A stretch of 64,000 bases of DNA from Pelodera strongyloides (taxonomy: Eukaryota; Nematoda; Chromadorea; Rhabditida; Rhabditidae), in contig JAANDG010000127.1 in the NCBI GenBank assembly GCA_036852015.1, forward strand, positions 124,001-188,000, given 5' to 3'. Below are positions 34,571 to 44,626 of this stretch, piece by piece (the stretch's first letter is position 1; every line of letters starts with the position of its first letter). The position numbers were made by a program, and so were the translations under genes. The notes beneath the pieces are model-generated. The model saw only the letters and a program-made list of their open reading frames with translations. It ran no database searches and was not told where the DNA came from.

Positions 34571-35050
34571 ATTATATAAAAGAGTAACTGTAGCCTAATT
34601 TGCATACCGATGTGCCGGAAATGCAAATTTCGTGTTCGGGTATAAAAAGAGTTTCGCAGCTCAATATCGAAGTATGCGTATGCAATTGTTTCAGATTATG
34701 TGAATTTCTTATGATACGATTGAAGCGTTCTATATAAGTATGCCCATGCTAAACCAAACATTTTTCCATGTAAGTCGCCTCGGGCGGCGTGAGCCGACTG
34801 GTTATTATATAAAAGAGTAACTGTAGCGTTATTTGCATACCGATGTTCGTTACGGAAATGCAAATTTTCGACAATTGTTCCGCGTGTTCGGGTATAAAAA
34901 GAGCTTCGCAGCTCAATATCGAAGTATGCATATGCACTTGTTTACTATGAGAATTTCTTATGATACGTTTGAAACTTTGTAAAAGTATGCTCATGCCAAA
35001 CCAATCATATTTCCATGTAAGTCGCCTCAGGCGGCGTGAGCCCGACTGGC
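34571..35050 (+). repeat. Two tandem 233-bp units with octamer and TATA motifs
   Basis: Units start ATTATATAAAAGAGTAACTG at 34,571 and 34,804 and end with AAGTCGCCTC-GGCGGCGTGAGCC. Each has ATTTGCAT, then ATGCAAAT, then GGGTATAAAAAGAG and CGCAGCTCAATATCGAAGTATGC. A third, partial copy lies on the minus strand at about 45,605-45,740. The order looks like a promoter. Confidence 0.8.
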
Positions 35051-35089
35051 ATTCTTATATTCTTGTACCAGCCGTTCGAAGAGCCCTAC

Positions 35090-35265
35090 GGGCTCTTCTC
35101 CGACCACTGGGGAAACTCCGCGGCTGCGCGGCGCGCCTGTGGCGCAAAAATGTTGCGCGGCGGTCACACGGCGGTATCGCGGCGCAAATAGTCAGGATCC
35201 CGAAAACGGATCCGCGGCTGGTGCGCCCCAGGTGCGCCGTGGGGCCGCCAGATGTTAGTTATTAA
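35090..35265. repeat. GC-rich repeat, shares motifs with 38,200-38,420
   Basis: GC-rich sequence in an AT-rich background with GCGCGCCTGTGGCGCAAA followed by TGTTGCGCGGCGG. The first motif recurs at about 38,284 and the second in variant form near 38,363. Confidence 0.6.
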
Positions 35266-35872
35266 AATGCACGGAAAGCACCGTACTCAGAATTGTCAAC
35301 ACTACACCCGACACTACACGAAACACCGTAATTAGACACACAGTTTGCGAAATTACTTTTCGTTAATTTTTTTTAATTTTTTTCTGAAAAAATTGTTTGT
35401 TATTGAATTGTTGTTGTATTATTCCATTTACTCGTCATTTCAAAGTTACATCACGGTTTGTTTTAGCACATTGAATGGAGAAATCTCTAAAACAATACGT
35501 TTATCTGCCTAGCATACCAAGAAAATGCGTATTTTTAGGATTTGTGCTTTTTTAGAATTTTTTATAAGTACCGTTTAATGAAGTATATAATCACAGTTTG
35601 TTGCTATGTGTATTTGTTATAAAAATATGTTGTCCTTTGAACGTCTTAATGATGTTTCGTTTGTTTCGTTTGCTTTTCAGATTTTCAAGTTGCGATTGAC
35701 GTGCATGATTGTGTTTTCGACGTTTACGGGTCCAATGGTCCAAGGCTATCTCTTCGCCGACTATATTAAAAGCGAGGGATGAAATATTGGACGTGAGTTA
35801 TTTTTCTATTATCACATGCAGTTGTCTTGTGTTCTCAATTTTTCATCCCGCTTATTATTAGGCGAGAAGGCA

Positions 35873-36499
35873 ATGAATCGCACCAATGGAGAGAATATGT
35901 TGGCGCGACTCGATCAATCCAGTGATCCGTGTTTGCTGGATTCTTTGAGATGCCACTACCACCGGGTATGTTCTTTTTTAAATTGGATATGTTTACATGA
36001 TGCGAAGTCCTTTTTACTTACTTTGGAATTTGGAATAATGTAAATTCAACTATTCAACATGTATTGTTTTCTTTAAAGTCCCTTTGAAAGTCATGCTCCT
36101 CATCCTGTGTTGTACTACTTTATTACCGAATTTGTGTACTGATCTCCGTGAAGAATATTGGTCAATGAGCGCGATCCATTCCATATAGGCGTGACCAGTG
36201 GATCTTGTTGGGTAACTTCAGGTGTGGTAAATTGCGTTCTGCGCTATTCCGGACGGTGAATCATATTTAAAAATAAGGGGTTAGCCGGAATGAAACTGCA
36301 CCTGTTAATCTTCGATATTCTTATATTACCCGAAGAAAAGAAGTAGACATTTGAGAGTAGGAGTGGCATTGATGTACTTTGTTGTTCTGTAGAGGGAAAT
36401 TTTTTGCAGTTTGCACACGCGCGGAAAGTGTTGAGGAGTGGACAGCTGGGTGGACCGTGCCAACTCTTGGAATCACAGACGTCAAAGATTGTATTTTAA
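35873..36499 (+). CDS. Possible small two-exon protein, unknown function
   Basis: Exons 35873-35965 and 36410-36499 have GT-AG boundaries and join in phase 0 to a 60-residue frame ending in TAA. It starts MNRTNGENMLARLDQ and continues across the junction as HYHR then FAHARKVLRSGQLGG. An acceptor-like ATTAG lies 11 bases before the ATG. I recognise no family. A further exon-like open piece at 35,696-35,795 (hydrophobic, ends at TGA) does not join in frame, so this could also be chance or a broken gene among repeats. Confidence 0.3.
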
Positions 36500-36773
36500 G
36501 AGGTTCGTTGCTAATTTTGCTACTTTTTGCAGTTGTTGCGTATTTTTAGAATACACACAAATCATGAATACTGCTTTCAGATTTTGACACGCGATGCGCT
36601 CGTTGCCGTTGTCTTGTCTGGTGCTCACTACTCCGGATCGGATGTTTGTTGCTTCTGGATCGCTTATGTGTATGTTACTTTTCTTATTGGTCATATTTCT
36701 TATTTGTCATATATTTTCCTAAATTTGTAGGCGGATTGATGTTCTGTTTTCAATTTTATTTTTCTCTTTTCAG

Positions 36774-37100
36774 GTTACAGTGTGACGCTCACTGTGTCTT
36801 CCGAGGATCACTCGCGCTATAATTTGCAGTTCAAGAATAGCTCCATTTACCCTACAATGCCTGTGAGTTTCTTCTCTTATTTTTCTTGTTTAAAACATTA
36901 TGATTTCAAGATTACGTTGTGCTCCTCCTATGGTATGTTCAGTAATACTAATTCACCGTTTCATTTTCCAGTCAAGTTTGGTATGTTTTCAGGTGAATCC
37001 TTCATGCACTACGCAGTCCGGTTGGACAATTTTCTTCATTTCCAATGGGCCCCTTTTGAACGAAGAAATCTCAATTGGAACCATCACCACCCGATCTTAA
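36774..37100 (+). other. Two exon-like open segments, unassigned
   Basis: Segments 36774-36862 and 36993-37100 have good acceptor (TTTCAG) and donor (GTGAGT) sites and join in frame as YSVTLTVSSEDHSRYNLQF, SSIYPTMP, then VNPSCTTQSGW up to TAA. The composition suggests a beta-rich domain. A preceding segment near 36,581-36,660 is Cys-rich in the compatible frame. No start was found and no family recognised; it may be a decayed gene. Confidence 0.3.
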
Positions 37101-37165
37101 ACCATTCGGTTGGTGTTATACATTTGTGTATATTTTATTTGGAGTTTACTCATTATGTGCTGCCT

Positions 37166-37313
37166 ATTAAAGCGAAACACGGGCCGGTTTTTGAATCTAG
37201 TGCACCATCATTCTTATGCAGCTTATGTAAAGGAGCATAAATAAAAATAAAAATCGAGCTAAATGAATAATAATCCAGTTGCCCAGGCTGCGTTTCAAAA
37301 ACCGGCCGGATTT
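37166..37313. mobile_element. TTAAAGCG-family inverted-repeat element, copy 3
   Basis: The left end TTAAAGCGAAACACGGGCCGG and right part GCGTTTCAAAAACCGGCCGG are inverted. The interior ATTCTTATGCAGCTTATG and AATCGAGCTAAAT match copies at 17,523 and 29,843. The right terminus is decayed. Confidence 0.72.
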
Positions 37314-37384
37314 TTAATCTAGTTTTTTACATGTATTTTTATTTAATTGCATTTATTGTTAGTTTCGTTTCTTCACTTTAATTG

Positions 37385-37688
37385 AGTATTTAACTGCTGT
37401 TTCGGTAACGCGAAACACCTAAAAAAAACACTCAGGGCGTCTTTCACTTTCCATCTAGATACTCATTGAGAAACTTGCTACACAAATTGAAGATCAGGGA
37501 CAAATTTGAATATAGATGTTATTATCATACTGCATGCGAAGATCTGACTAATTCAAATTGTCCCTAATCCCATTTTTGGAGCGAGTTTCTAATTGTGCTT
37601 ATGTATGGAAATTGAAAGCCGCGCTGAATGATTTTAGGCCAGATTCGCGCTGTTTCGGCCTCGCGAAACAGCAGTTAAATACTCTATT
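37385..37688. mobile_element. Inverted-repeat element with GAGTATTTAACTGCTGTTTCG ends
   Basis: The left arm GAGTATTTAACTGCTGTTTC is mirrored by GAAACAGCAGTTAAATACTC about 300 bp away. The interior has a second mirrored pair (GACAAATTTGAA and TTCAAATTGTC). No coding content. Confidence 0.7.
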
Positions 37689-38199
37689 AGTATATTACGT
37701 TTGCATTTCTGTAGGCAAATTCTAGATTTAAAGTGTTGCAACATTCGGCATTGAAACGTATGACTCGGTTTCTAATATATGCCCTAAAATTGGATAATAA
37801 TACTTTCCCTCACCTATTTTTGTAGATTGTAGAATATTATATCTTCGTAGTAGGAGCATTTAAAAATTGGATATTTGAATTAATCAAATGAAGTCCTTGA
37901 CCCGTTAGTCGTTAGTTTTCTATTAATAGTCCTTTTGTCGTTTTCTATTTGTTGATCGCTTTGACAACTGATTTGTATTTTCAATGTATGCATTATTTAA
38001 TTACCTTACAACCATAATTTAATTCGCATAACGATTTTTATTTATTGATTTTTGCCGTTGAATTTAATTCGTAGAGTTTTTCCAGTGTTGTTTATGCTGT
38101 TGTGCTTGAATAAATATGTTTTTATTGTTGTCGTTTTGTTCTGGTTATGTATTGTACAGTAGTAGGATTGGTGAGAGTACGGGGTACGGTATGCTCGAT

Positions 38200-38420
38200 T
38201 CATGCCCATTTCGCGCCATCGCCGCGCAACCCTCGCGCCATCGCCGCGCAACCTCCGCGCCATCGCCGCGGTCCCCAGGCGGAATCGCCGCGCGCCTGTG
38301 GCGCAAAGTGCATGCGCCGCCCCGCTGTGGCGGAGCCTCTTTTTACGCGCGGCGATGGCGCCAATGTTGCGCGGCGATGGCGCGAAGTTTCACGTTGTGG
38401 AGGAATCGGCCTTCGGCCGA
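38200..38420. repeat. GC-rich tandem and inverted GCGATGGCGCG repeat
   Basis: Three head-to-tail units of CGCGCCATCGCCGCGCAAC (38,211-38,270) are followed after about 80 bp by inverted units GCGCGGCGATGGCGC. Several overlapping frames read as Ala/Arg-rich protein on both strands, as expected from translated GC repeats and not from genes. Confidence 0.7.
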
Positions 38421-38574
38421 TTGTTACCCTATTTAAAACATTCACACATCTACGAAGTCGTTTATAATCGGGGAAACGTATAATATGAGCCTGGATCTCC
38501 ATTAGACTAATGGTACCATGCAAATTTGGCATTGAGGGTGCTCTATGAAGAGCAGATTGTTACCATTATGATAA

Positions 38575-38612
38575 GCTAACATAGCTCAACCGGTAGAGCG
38601 TTGGACTGTGAA
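38575..38612 (+). other. tRNA-like 5' half with A box
   Basis: GCTAACATAGCTCAACCGG continues TAGAGCGTTGGACTGTGAA, which matches the acceptor, D-arm (A box TAGCTCAACCGG) and anticodon loop of a tRNA with GTG in the loop position. The sequence then changes to satellite; no B box or 3' half follows, so this is not a functional tRNA. Confidence 0.65.
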
Positions 38613-40053
38613 CTTAAGAATGCAATTGCAGCCGATTAGGCAACTTGTCACGCCTTCAGCACCATTTTTTAGACCTTAAGAATACCAAAAAGAAGCCTTA
38701 GACACCAGATTTAGTGACCCGATTGACCAAATCCTGCCAAATTCAATAGCAACATAAATAAGACCCATAGATTGCTCCTGTGAAAATTTCAGACAGATTG
38801 GTCAACTTTAAAAAAATTCGCACTGGTGCACCATTTTATACTAAGAGGAAGGCACTATAATTGCCTGTAACTCATTAACGGGTGGATATTTTTGTACCAA
38901 ATTCGGGAGTTTTTTTCTTTGAGTCGAGAAGAACTTAAGATTGCAATTGCAGCCGATTAGGCAACTTGTCACGCCTTCAGCACCATTTTTTAGACCTTAA
39001 GAATACCAAAAATAAGCCTTAGACACCATATTTAGTGACCCGATTGACCAAATCCTGCCAAATTCAATAGCAACATAAATAAAACCCATAGATTGCTCCT
39101 GTGACAAAATTTCAGACAGATTGGTCGGTCAACTTTAAAAAAATTCGCACTGGTGCACCATTTTTTACTAAGAGGAAGGCACTATAATTGCCTGTAACTC
39201 ATTAACGGGTGGATATTTTTGTACCAAATTCGGGAGTTTTTTTCTTTGAGTCGAGAAGAACTTAAGATTGCAATTGCAGCCGATTAGGCAACTTGTCACG
39301 CCTTCAGCACCATTTTTTAGACCTTAAGAATACCAAAAATAAGCCTTAGACACCATATTTAGTGACCCGATTGACCAATTCCTGCCATATTCAATAGCAA
39401 CATAAATAAGACCCATAGATTGCTCCTGTGAAAATTTCAGACAGATTGGTCAACTTTAAAAAAATTCGCACTGGTGCACCATTTTTTACTAAGAGGAAGG
39501 CACTATAATTGCCTGTAACTCATTAACGGGTGGATATTTTTGTACCAAATTCGGGAGTTTTTTCTTTGAGTCGAGAAGAACTTAAGATTGCAATTGCAGC
39601 CGATTAGGCAACTTGTCACGCCTTCAGCACCATTTTTTAGACCTTAAGAATACCAAAAATAAGCCTTAGACACCATATTTAGTGACCCGATTGACCAAAT
39701 CCTGCCAAATTCAATAGCAACATAAATAAGACCCATAGATTGCTCCTGTGAAAATTTCAGACAGATTGGTCAACTTTAAAAAAATTCGCACTGGTGCACC
39801 ATTTTTTACTAAGAGGAAGGCACTATAATTGCCTGTAACTCATTAACGGGTGGATATTTTTGTACCAAACTCGGGAGTTTTTTCTTTGAGTCGAGAAGAA
39901 CTTAAGAATGCAATTGCAGCCGATTAGGCAACTTGTCACGCATTCAGTACCATTTTTTAGACCTCAAGAATACCAAAATAAGCCTTAGATACCATATTTA
40001 GTGACCCGATTGACCAAATCCTGCCAAATTCAATAGCAACATAAATAAGACTC
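38610..40053 (+). repeat. Satellite array, 4.5 units of about 321 bp
   Basis: Unit starts (GAACTTAAGA) fall at 38,610, 38,931, 39,258, 39,578 and 39,898, giving periods of 321, 327, 320 and 320. Units are nearly identical, with a few substitutions and short indels. The last breaks off near 40,053 at AAGACTCATC. No open frame persists. The first unit follows directly on the tRNA-like half. Confidence 0.95.
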
Positions 40054-40434
40054 ATCTTTAATATTAATAATATTTTTTTTTATAATTTCTGGTCACTGAT
40101 CTCATTCTATGTTGCCCATGGCGTCCCTTATCAGAAAAAAGGGTTTACGACGAGAAGGGCCGTAGGCAAACTACTGCTGCTCCTGTGACCCCCCGGGGTC
40201 ATACTCCCAGCTTGCATTTTGATGTGTATATTTTATTTTCATATCTATTTATTGTCTTTCCTTTTGTTAATCCATGCATTATTTTTTTATAAAACTAATT
40301 AATGCGAGTTAATATACCCAGATGTTTCCTACTTTCCGATAGCTATTGCTGTACTATTGTATTGAAATTGGGTTTCCATTTACGCTTTCATGCTTACGCT
40401 ATGCGTACCTTTGCATACGAACATTCTTGCAGGT

Positions 40435-41520
40435 ATGCACAAGATACTCCTTATTGTTCTCATCGCTCTGCACCAAACAGTTGGAGGGCTGCCAATTATA
40501 TTTAACCCATCCTTTGAATGCCCATCGGACGCTATTATGTGTCGGCCATTCTATGAGGAGCAATCAACACAATCTAAACTATTCTAGTTCATTAATGGAA
40601 CAACACTCGTTCATTAATGGAACGACATTTTATTCTAATGCTGAACGGAAGCCGAGTGCATGTGGATATTCTAAAAATAACTGTGAAGCAACTTCAACCC
40701 GAGCATGACTTCACGTGCTTTGAGGCGGAAAACCCACTGCTGGGAACTGAGTATTGCCATAAACATCATTGCTATACTCTGAGAGGGCGCAATTGCATCA
40801 AAGGAAAGTTGGAACATCTATTCTATCACAATGAAGACCAGATTGTGCCAATTCTAGGATACGGCACGATTAGCCAGAATGCACTGTCTGTATTTGCCAC
40901 GGACCCTGAACTAGTGCCGGAAGAAGAAAAGGGATGTAATCCCTACATATTTGCATGTGAGAACACTGGGTTTTCCGTGTTGCGTATTCATGGTACCGGT
41001 GTCAGAAAGCTAACTGTTAAAATAATTGGCTTCTCAGTGAGCTTTGACGTCAAAGACTCCGTCCATGTCCGCCCGCCGAAAAGCATGCTGGCAAATGATC
41101 AACGTTACATTATTTATTGCGATACGGAACACCGTAAAGAGCTGAGATGTGAGCGCCAACCTATTTGTGATCTCTTAACATGTTACTGGTGTAGGGCCGC
41201 ATTTGTGAATTGGAGATGCCGCATTGTTTTCTATGTAATTGTGGTTTGTTCATTAATTTTGAGACATGCGGGCCACAAACTCCATCACAATGACAGGTAT
41301 GCAGTTCTGTTCCTATTACTCTGTGCTATATATATATATTGTACAGTATAAACGCGTAAAATACACTAATTGAATAAATATGTTATACCTTTTCAGGTGT
41401 TCTCCTGCTGATCGCATGCTTGACGACCGCACATGCGTGCACGGATACGCTCTCCATGACAGCCTTGTCGGAAAAATGCTATTAATGTGCCTTGCAGCCT
41501 GATCAAGTAAATTGTTTACA
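40435..41520 (+). pseudogene. Decayed env-like membrane glycoprotein locus
   Basis: A frame starting at 40,435, two bases after TTGCAG, encodes a signal peptide (ILLIVLIALHQ) and stops at 40,587. After a 22-bp tandem duplication (40,587-40,630), a second frame from 40,617 to about 41,298 encodes a Cys-rich extracellular-like region (FTCFEAENPLLG, GCNPYIFACENTG) and a membrane segment after a Cys cluster (DLLTCYWCRAAF). A GT-AG interval of about 100 bp follows, then a second hydrophobic stretch and a Cys-led segment that ends early. The pattern recalls the phlebovirus-type glycoproteins captured by some invertebrate retrotransposons, but that is inference. Stop, duplication and phase problems indicate it is broken. 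No gag or pol is nearby. Confidence 0.4.
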
Positions 41521-42109
41521 TATAAAATTGTTTACATACAAGTAAATTGTTTACATATATTTGGGAGGTATACTATGTAACCTCTCTTTTTTCGGAGAAG
41601 AATATTTCGGAAAGCCGACTCAAAATAACTAAGCTCACGAACCCGTAATTGTTTCCTTGCCTTACTATTAATTTCCTTGCCTAACTATTAATTTGTTTTG
41701 AAGTATGAATGTTTCCTTGCCTAACTATTAATGTGCCTTGCAGCCTGATCAAGTAAATTGTATACATATAAATACATATATCCGATGTTCAGCTCAACCC
41801 ATAACCAAGTAATATGGTAGGGTAGTTTCCAGGGGCACCTCTTGGAGGAATCGGATTCACCACCTTTTTTCATTTTATTCAAACACAGATTACATAATAT
41901 TAAAATTAATTAAATATAGGTGCTTAAAACTATTGTTTAATAAAGTTAACAGTGTGAATGTATAAATAAACATTATTTGTAACGGTTAAAGTGAGCAATC
42001 AATATATGATATTCCACTTCGGCACTTGGTGGGAGAAGGAAGTGCGGTGGGAACGCTTCGGAAATACCATCATAAATTCGGATCCATTCTTCACCGTGTT
42101 GTTCTTGCT

Positions 42110-42739
42110 CTACAATTTCTTGGTCGAATCGGTGTGTTGTTGGCTTTCCAGTTGGTTTTTCTCTTCTCCCAGGACCTCCGCGTGTTGGTGATGAATGGCG
42201 TGTGACAGTTCGTGGACATAAAGGGAAAGCACAGTTCGAAGAATTCTCCTTGCAGTGAGTTTCTCAAATTGTAGCCATTCTCTTATCCTCGAGTGATAAA
42301 AAACAATGTCGTACACGTGATCCTTATTTGCTTCTTGCCCTTTCGTCCATTTGCAACAGCGATAGGTTCCTGGTTCATTGTCTGGTGTTTCCACCTCTTT
42401 CAGCTTTCCGAACGTTGTGTATCCATAGTGGGAGAACGCGAAATCATTTGCGCCCACGCAACCGCCGACCAGTATCGAGATCCGCACCTTATCCATAAGA
42501 ACACGGGTGCCAAGCCGTTTCTTAATGAAAAAAGAGTGCATCGATGTGAGCATCTCGTAGAAAGACTGGTTGGAAGGACTCTGCATGTAGTTGTCCAACG
42601 CAGGTGACAATTCTTCCACTATCACAGATTGATCCATCCTGGTGACACTCCTTTTCTGCTCAACAAGTTGTTGTCTTGGGACTTCTTTCCGGCCGGCCAG
42701 AAGACCAATTGTGTTTCTCTGCGCCTTGTGAAGTCGCAT
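42110..42739 (-). CDS. Orphan protein with HEXXHXXXXXH zincin-like motif
   Basis: A single open exon of 209 residues, starting two bases after TTATTTCAG and ending in TAG. Near the C-terminus it reads LYVHELSHAIHHQHAEVLGE. The HELSHAIHHQH string places three His at the spacing of a metzincin zinc site, but the usual Gly is His, and only about 30 residues follow, too few for the normal Met-turn subdomain. No signal peptide is visible. The middle contains Gly/Cys-containing GGCVGANDFAFSHYGY and an RCCKW pair. I recognise no family. It sits among repeats, so it may be a young, captured or element-borne gene. Function unproven. Confidence 0.55.
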   Translation of the reverse strand: MRLHKAQRNTIGLLAGRKEVPRQQLVEQKRSVTRMDQSVIVEELSPALDNYMQSPSNQSFYEMLTSMHSFFIKKRLGTRVLMDKVRISILVGGCVGANDFAFSHYGYTTFGKLKEVETPDNEPGTYRCCKWTKGQEANKDHVYDIVFYHSRIREWLQFEKLTARRILRTVLSLYVHELSHAIHHQHAEVLGEEKNQLESQQHTDSTKKL

Positions 42740-42759
42740 TTCTGAAATAAATAACATTT

Positions 42760-44452
42760 AAAGTCATAAGTCACAATGAACGTGTCTAATAGATTGCAAA
42801 ACAAAAGCCAAAAAAAGGAAGAAAATTTAGAAAATGAAACATGAAAAAGACCACAAAAGTGGTACATATTCTGATCATTAGTAGGTACGCTCATATTTAT
42901 TCAATATTTTTATCCTGCATGATATAACACGCAGTGAGACGTCTTTGTATTAGGCGGCACACATTAGCACACATTCACAAACATGAGCACGTGAAAGACC
43001 AGCGCAGCACACACATCAGTACGTGTCAGCAACTCTTTGGTACTGTAGTGGTACAATATCGGTACTACAGCAATACAGACCATAATTCATACGGACCGAG
43101 ACACAATTCCGAGTTGCATATTAGTAATATATGCGAGGCTCAGTACAAAATCTGGGCTCGCTATAGCAATAGTCCCACTTCAGAGAAAATTAAATAATAG
43201 GGTACTGTAGGGGGGATCCACTATTTTTCCCGTACTTTCCTGATCAAAATACGTGGAAATGGTACCATACAGTAAGGGTACATTAGAAAATTTTACATAT
43301 TTTGGACCACTTTACAAATTTTGTAAACTGCCCAGGTATGGGTGGGCGCAATGGTACAGGGGCTCCAACAAGTGACTCGAATCATACATTGGGATACGTA
43401 CTGGTGGAAACTGCATGCTTCACAATAGAGACCATATTTTCAATATAAGGTCCATAATGCATACGGGCAGAGGCACATGGGGCCATTTACAGTTAGTGTC
43501 ACCGTGATGTGCAAGTGAACTGCAACATTTTGTCTAGACTACAAACTATAAAGACTGTCTAAGACTAGAAACGAAAGATAATTGGAACATACGTACCGTT
43601 GAACAGGATGAATGAATGCTAGTCACTGTATTAACAATTTAATGCATCGATTACCATGCTAATTATTGCCTACATTTGCCGTTTCTCTTTGACAGATCAA
43701 GTACGTTTCTTAACATTTCAGAACAAATGCACACTTCTGAGTCTGTTAACGTAAATAATGTTATTTGAACAGGTCATGCTCATTCCCAATGAGACCATTT
43801 GAGACCATTCCCAGGACTCTTTCACATACCATTCTAGGAACTCTTTCACATAAACTCGTGAATAAGTCGTGACACGTCAAATGTATGGATCTTTGAATAT
43901 CCCTTCGGCTACGCCTGCGCTCTTACTATGAGCCTGAGAAAAGTTAGTTCGCGACCGTACGATGTTTTTTGTAAATATGTCCCTACATTTGCATTCTCTC
44001 TTATGTAACAAAACCACAGAATAGTCTTGAGAGTTTGCCGTTTTCATAAACCGGGAAAACATCATTATCCTCTTTTCCGCAACCGCGCAGCACACCGCAT
44101 ACCCAACCTCTTTCGCGGATTGATTGTGTTGCAATTGGCACGCGGTTGCTGTGCGGTGCGGCCGACTGCGCGCGAACCCAGAGCCGGCTCGGCTACATAT
44201 CCTCACAGACAACAAACAGCGCTGCTGGGTGCCAACTCCCGCGGCAGGCTACGAATGCACGCCAATTAGCCTAACTGGATGCGCTGGCGCTGCGCACCAC
44301 AGAATGTAGTTTATAATGCACAAATGCACGACTTATTTTTCTACGTTTTGTGGTGCGCACCCATCGAATCGTTTGCCGCTTTTGTGTGCCGCGCACACTA
44401 ACAGTCGAAAGAATTGTGCCGTATACAACTTTTTGCAAACCTGAATTTAAAC
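42760..44452. other. Intergenic, no gene recognised
   Basis: Frames on the minus strand around 43,877-44,215 and plus frames overlapping them lack splice context or family features. Nothing supportable was found. Confidence 0.5.
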
Positions 44453-44626
44453 TTTAAAGCGAAATGCTAGCCTCTTTGGAAAATTTGCATATGATAAGCA
44501 AATCGTATGTGTCCTATGCTAATTTTGTACGATTGCCGTGGACGATCGTACAAAATTAGCATAGGATACATAGGATGTGCTTATCATATGCAAATTTTCC
44601 AAAGGGGCTGGCATTTCGCTTTAACG
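44453..44626. mobile_element. Palindromic element with AGCGAAATGC ends, TTAA flanks
   Basis: Arms of about 48 bp: TTAAAGCGAAATGCTAGCC at the left is mirrored by GGCTGGCATTTCGCTTTAA at the right, continuing through TTGCATATGATAAGCA. The central part is itself palindromic around GTACGATTG. TTAA (or TA) lies at both ends. Confidence 0.78.

Noticed and set aside
34721..34734. GAAGCGTTCTATAT resembles the 3' end of U6 snRNA
   Set aside because: The remaining U6 sequence, including the ACAGAG box, is absent, and the second tandem unit does not keep the match.
38116..38532. Overlapping Ala/Arg-rich frames on both strands
   Set aside because: They follow from the GC-rich tandem repeat; the same repeat is open in several frames at once.
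38575..38612. Functional tRNA gene
   Set aside because: Only the 5' half is present; the anticodon stem is not closed and there is no B box or acceptor 3' strand.
38610..40053. CRISPR-like array
   Set aside because: Units of about 321 bp repeat as a whole, without short repeats separated by unique spacers, and the genome is eukaryotic.
43877..44269. Overlapping frames near 44 kb (112 codons minus, 80 codons plus)
   Set aside because: They lie on opposite strands of the same stretch, with no splice context or recognisable domain.
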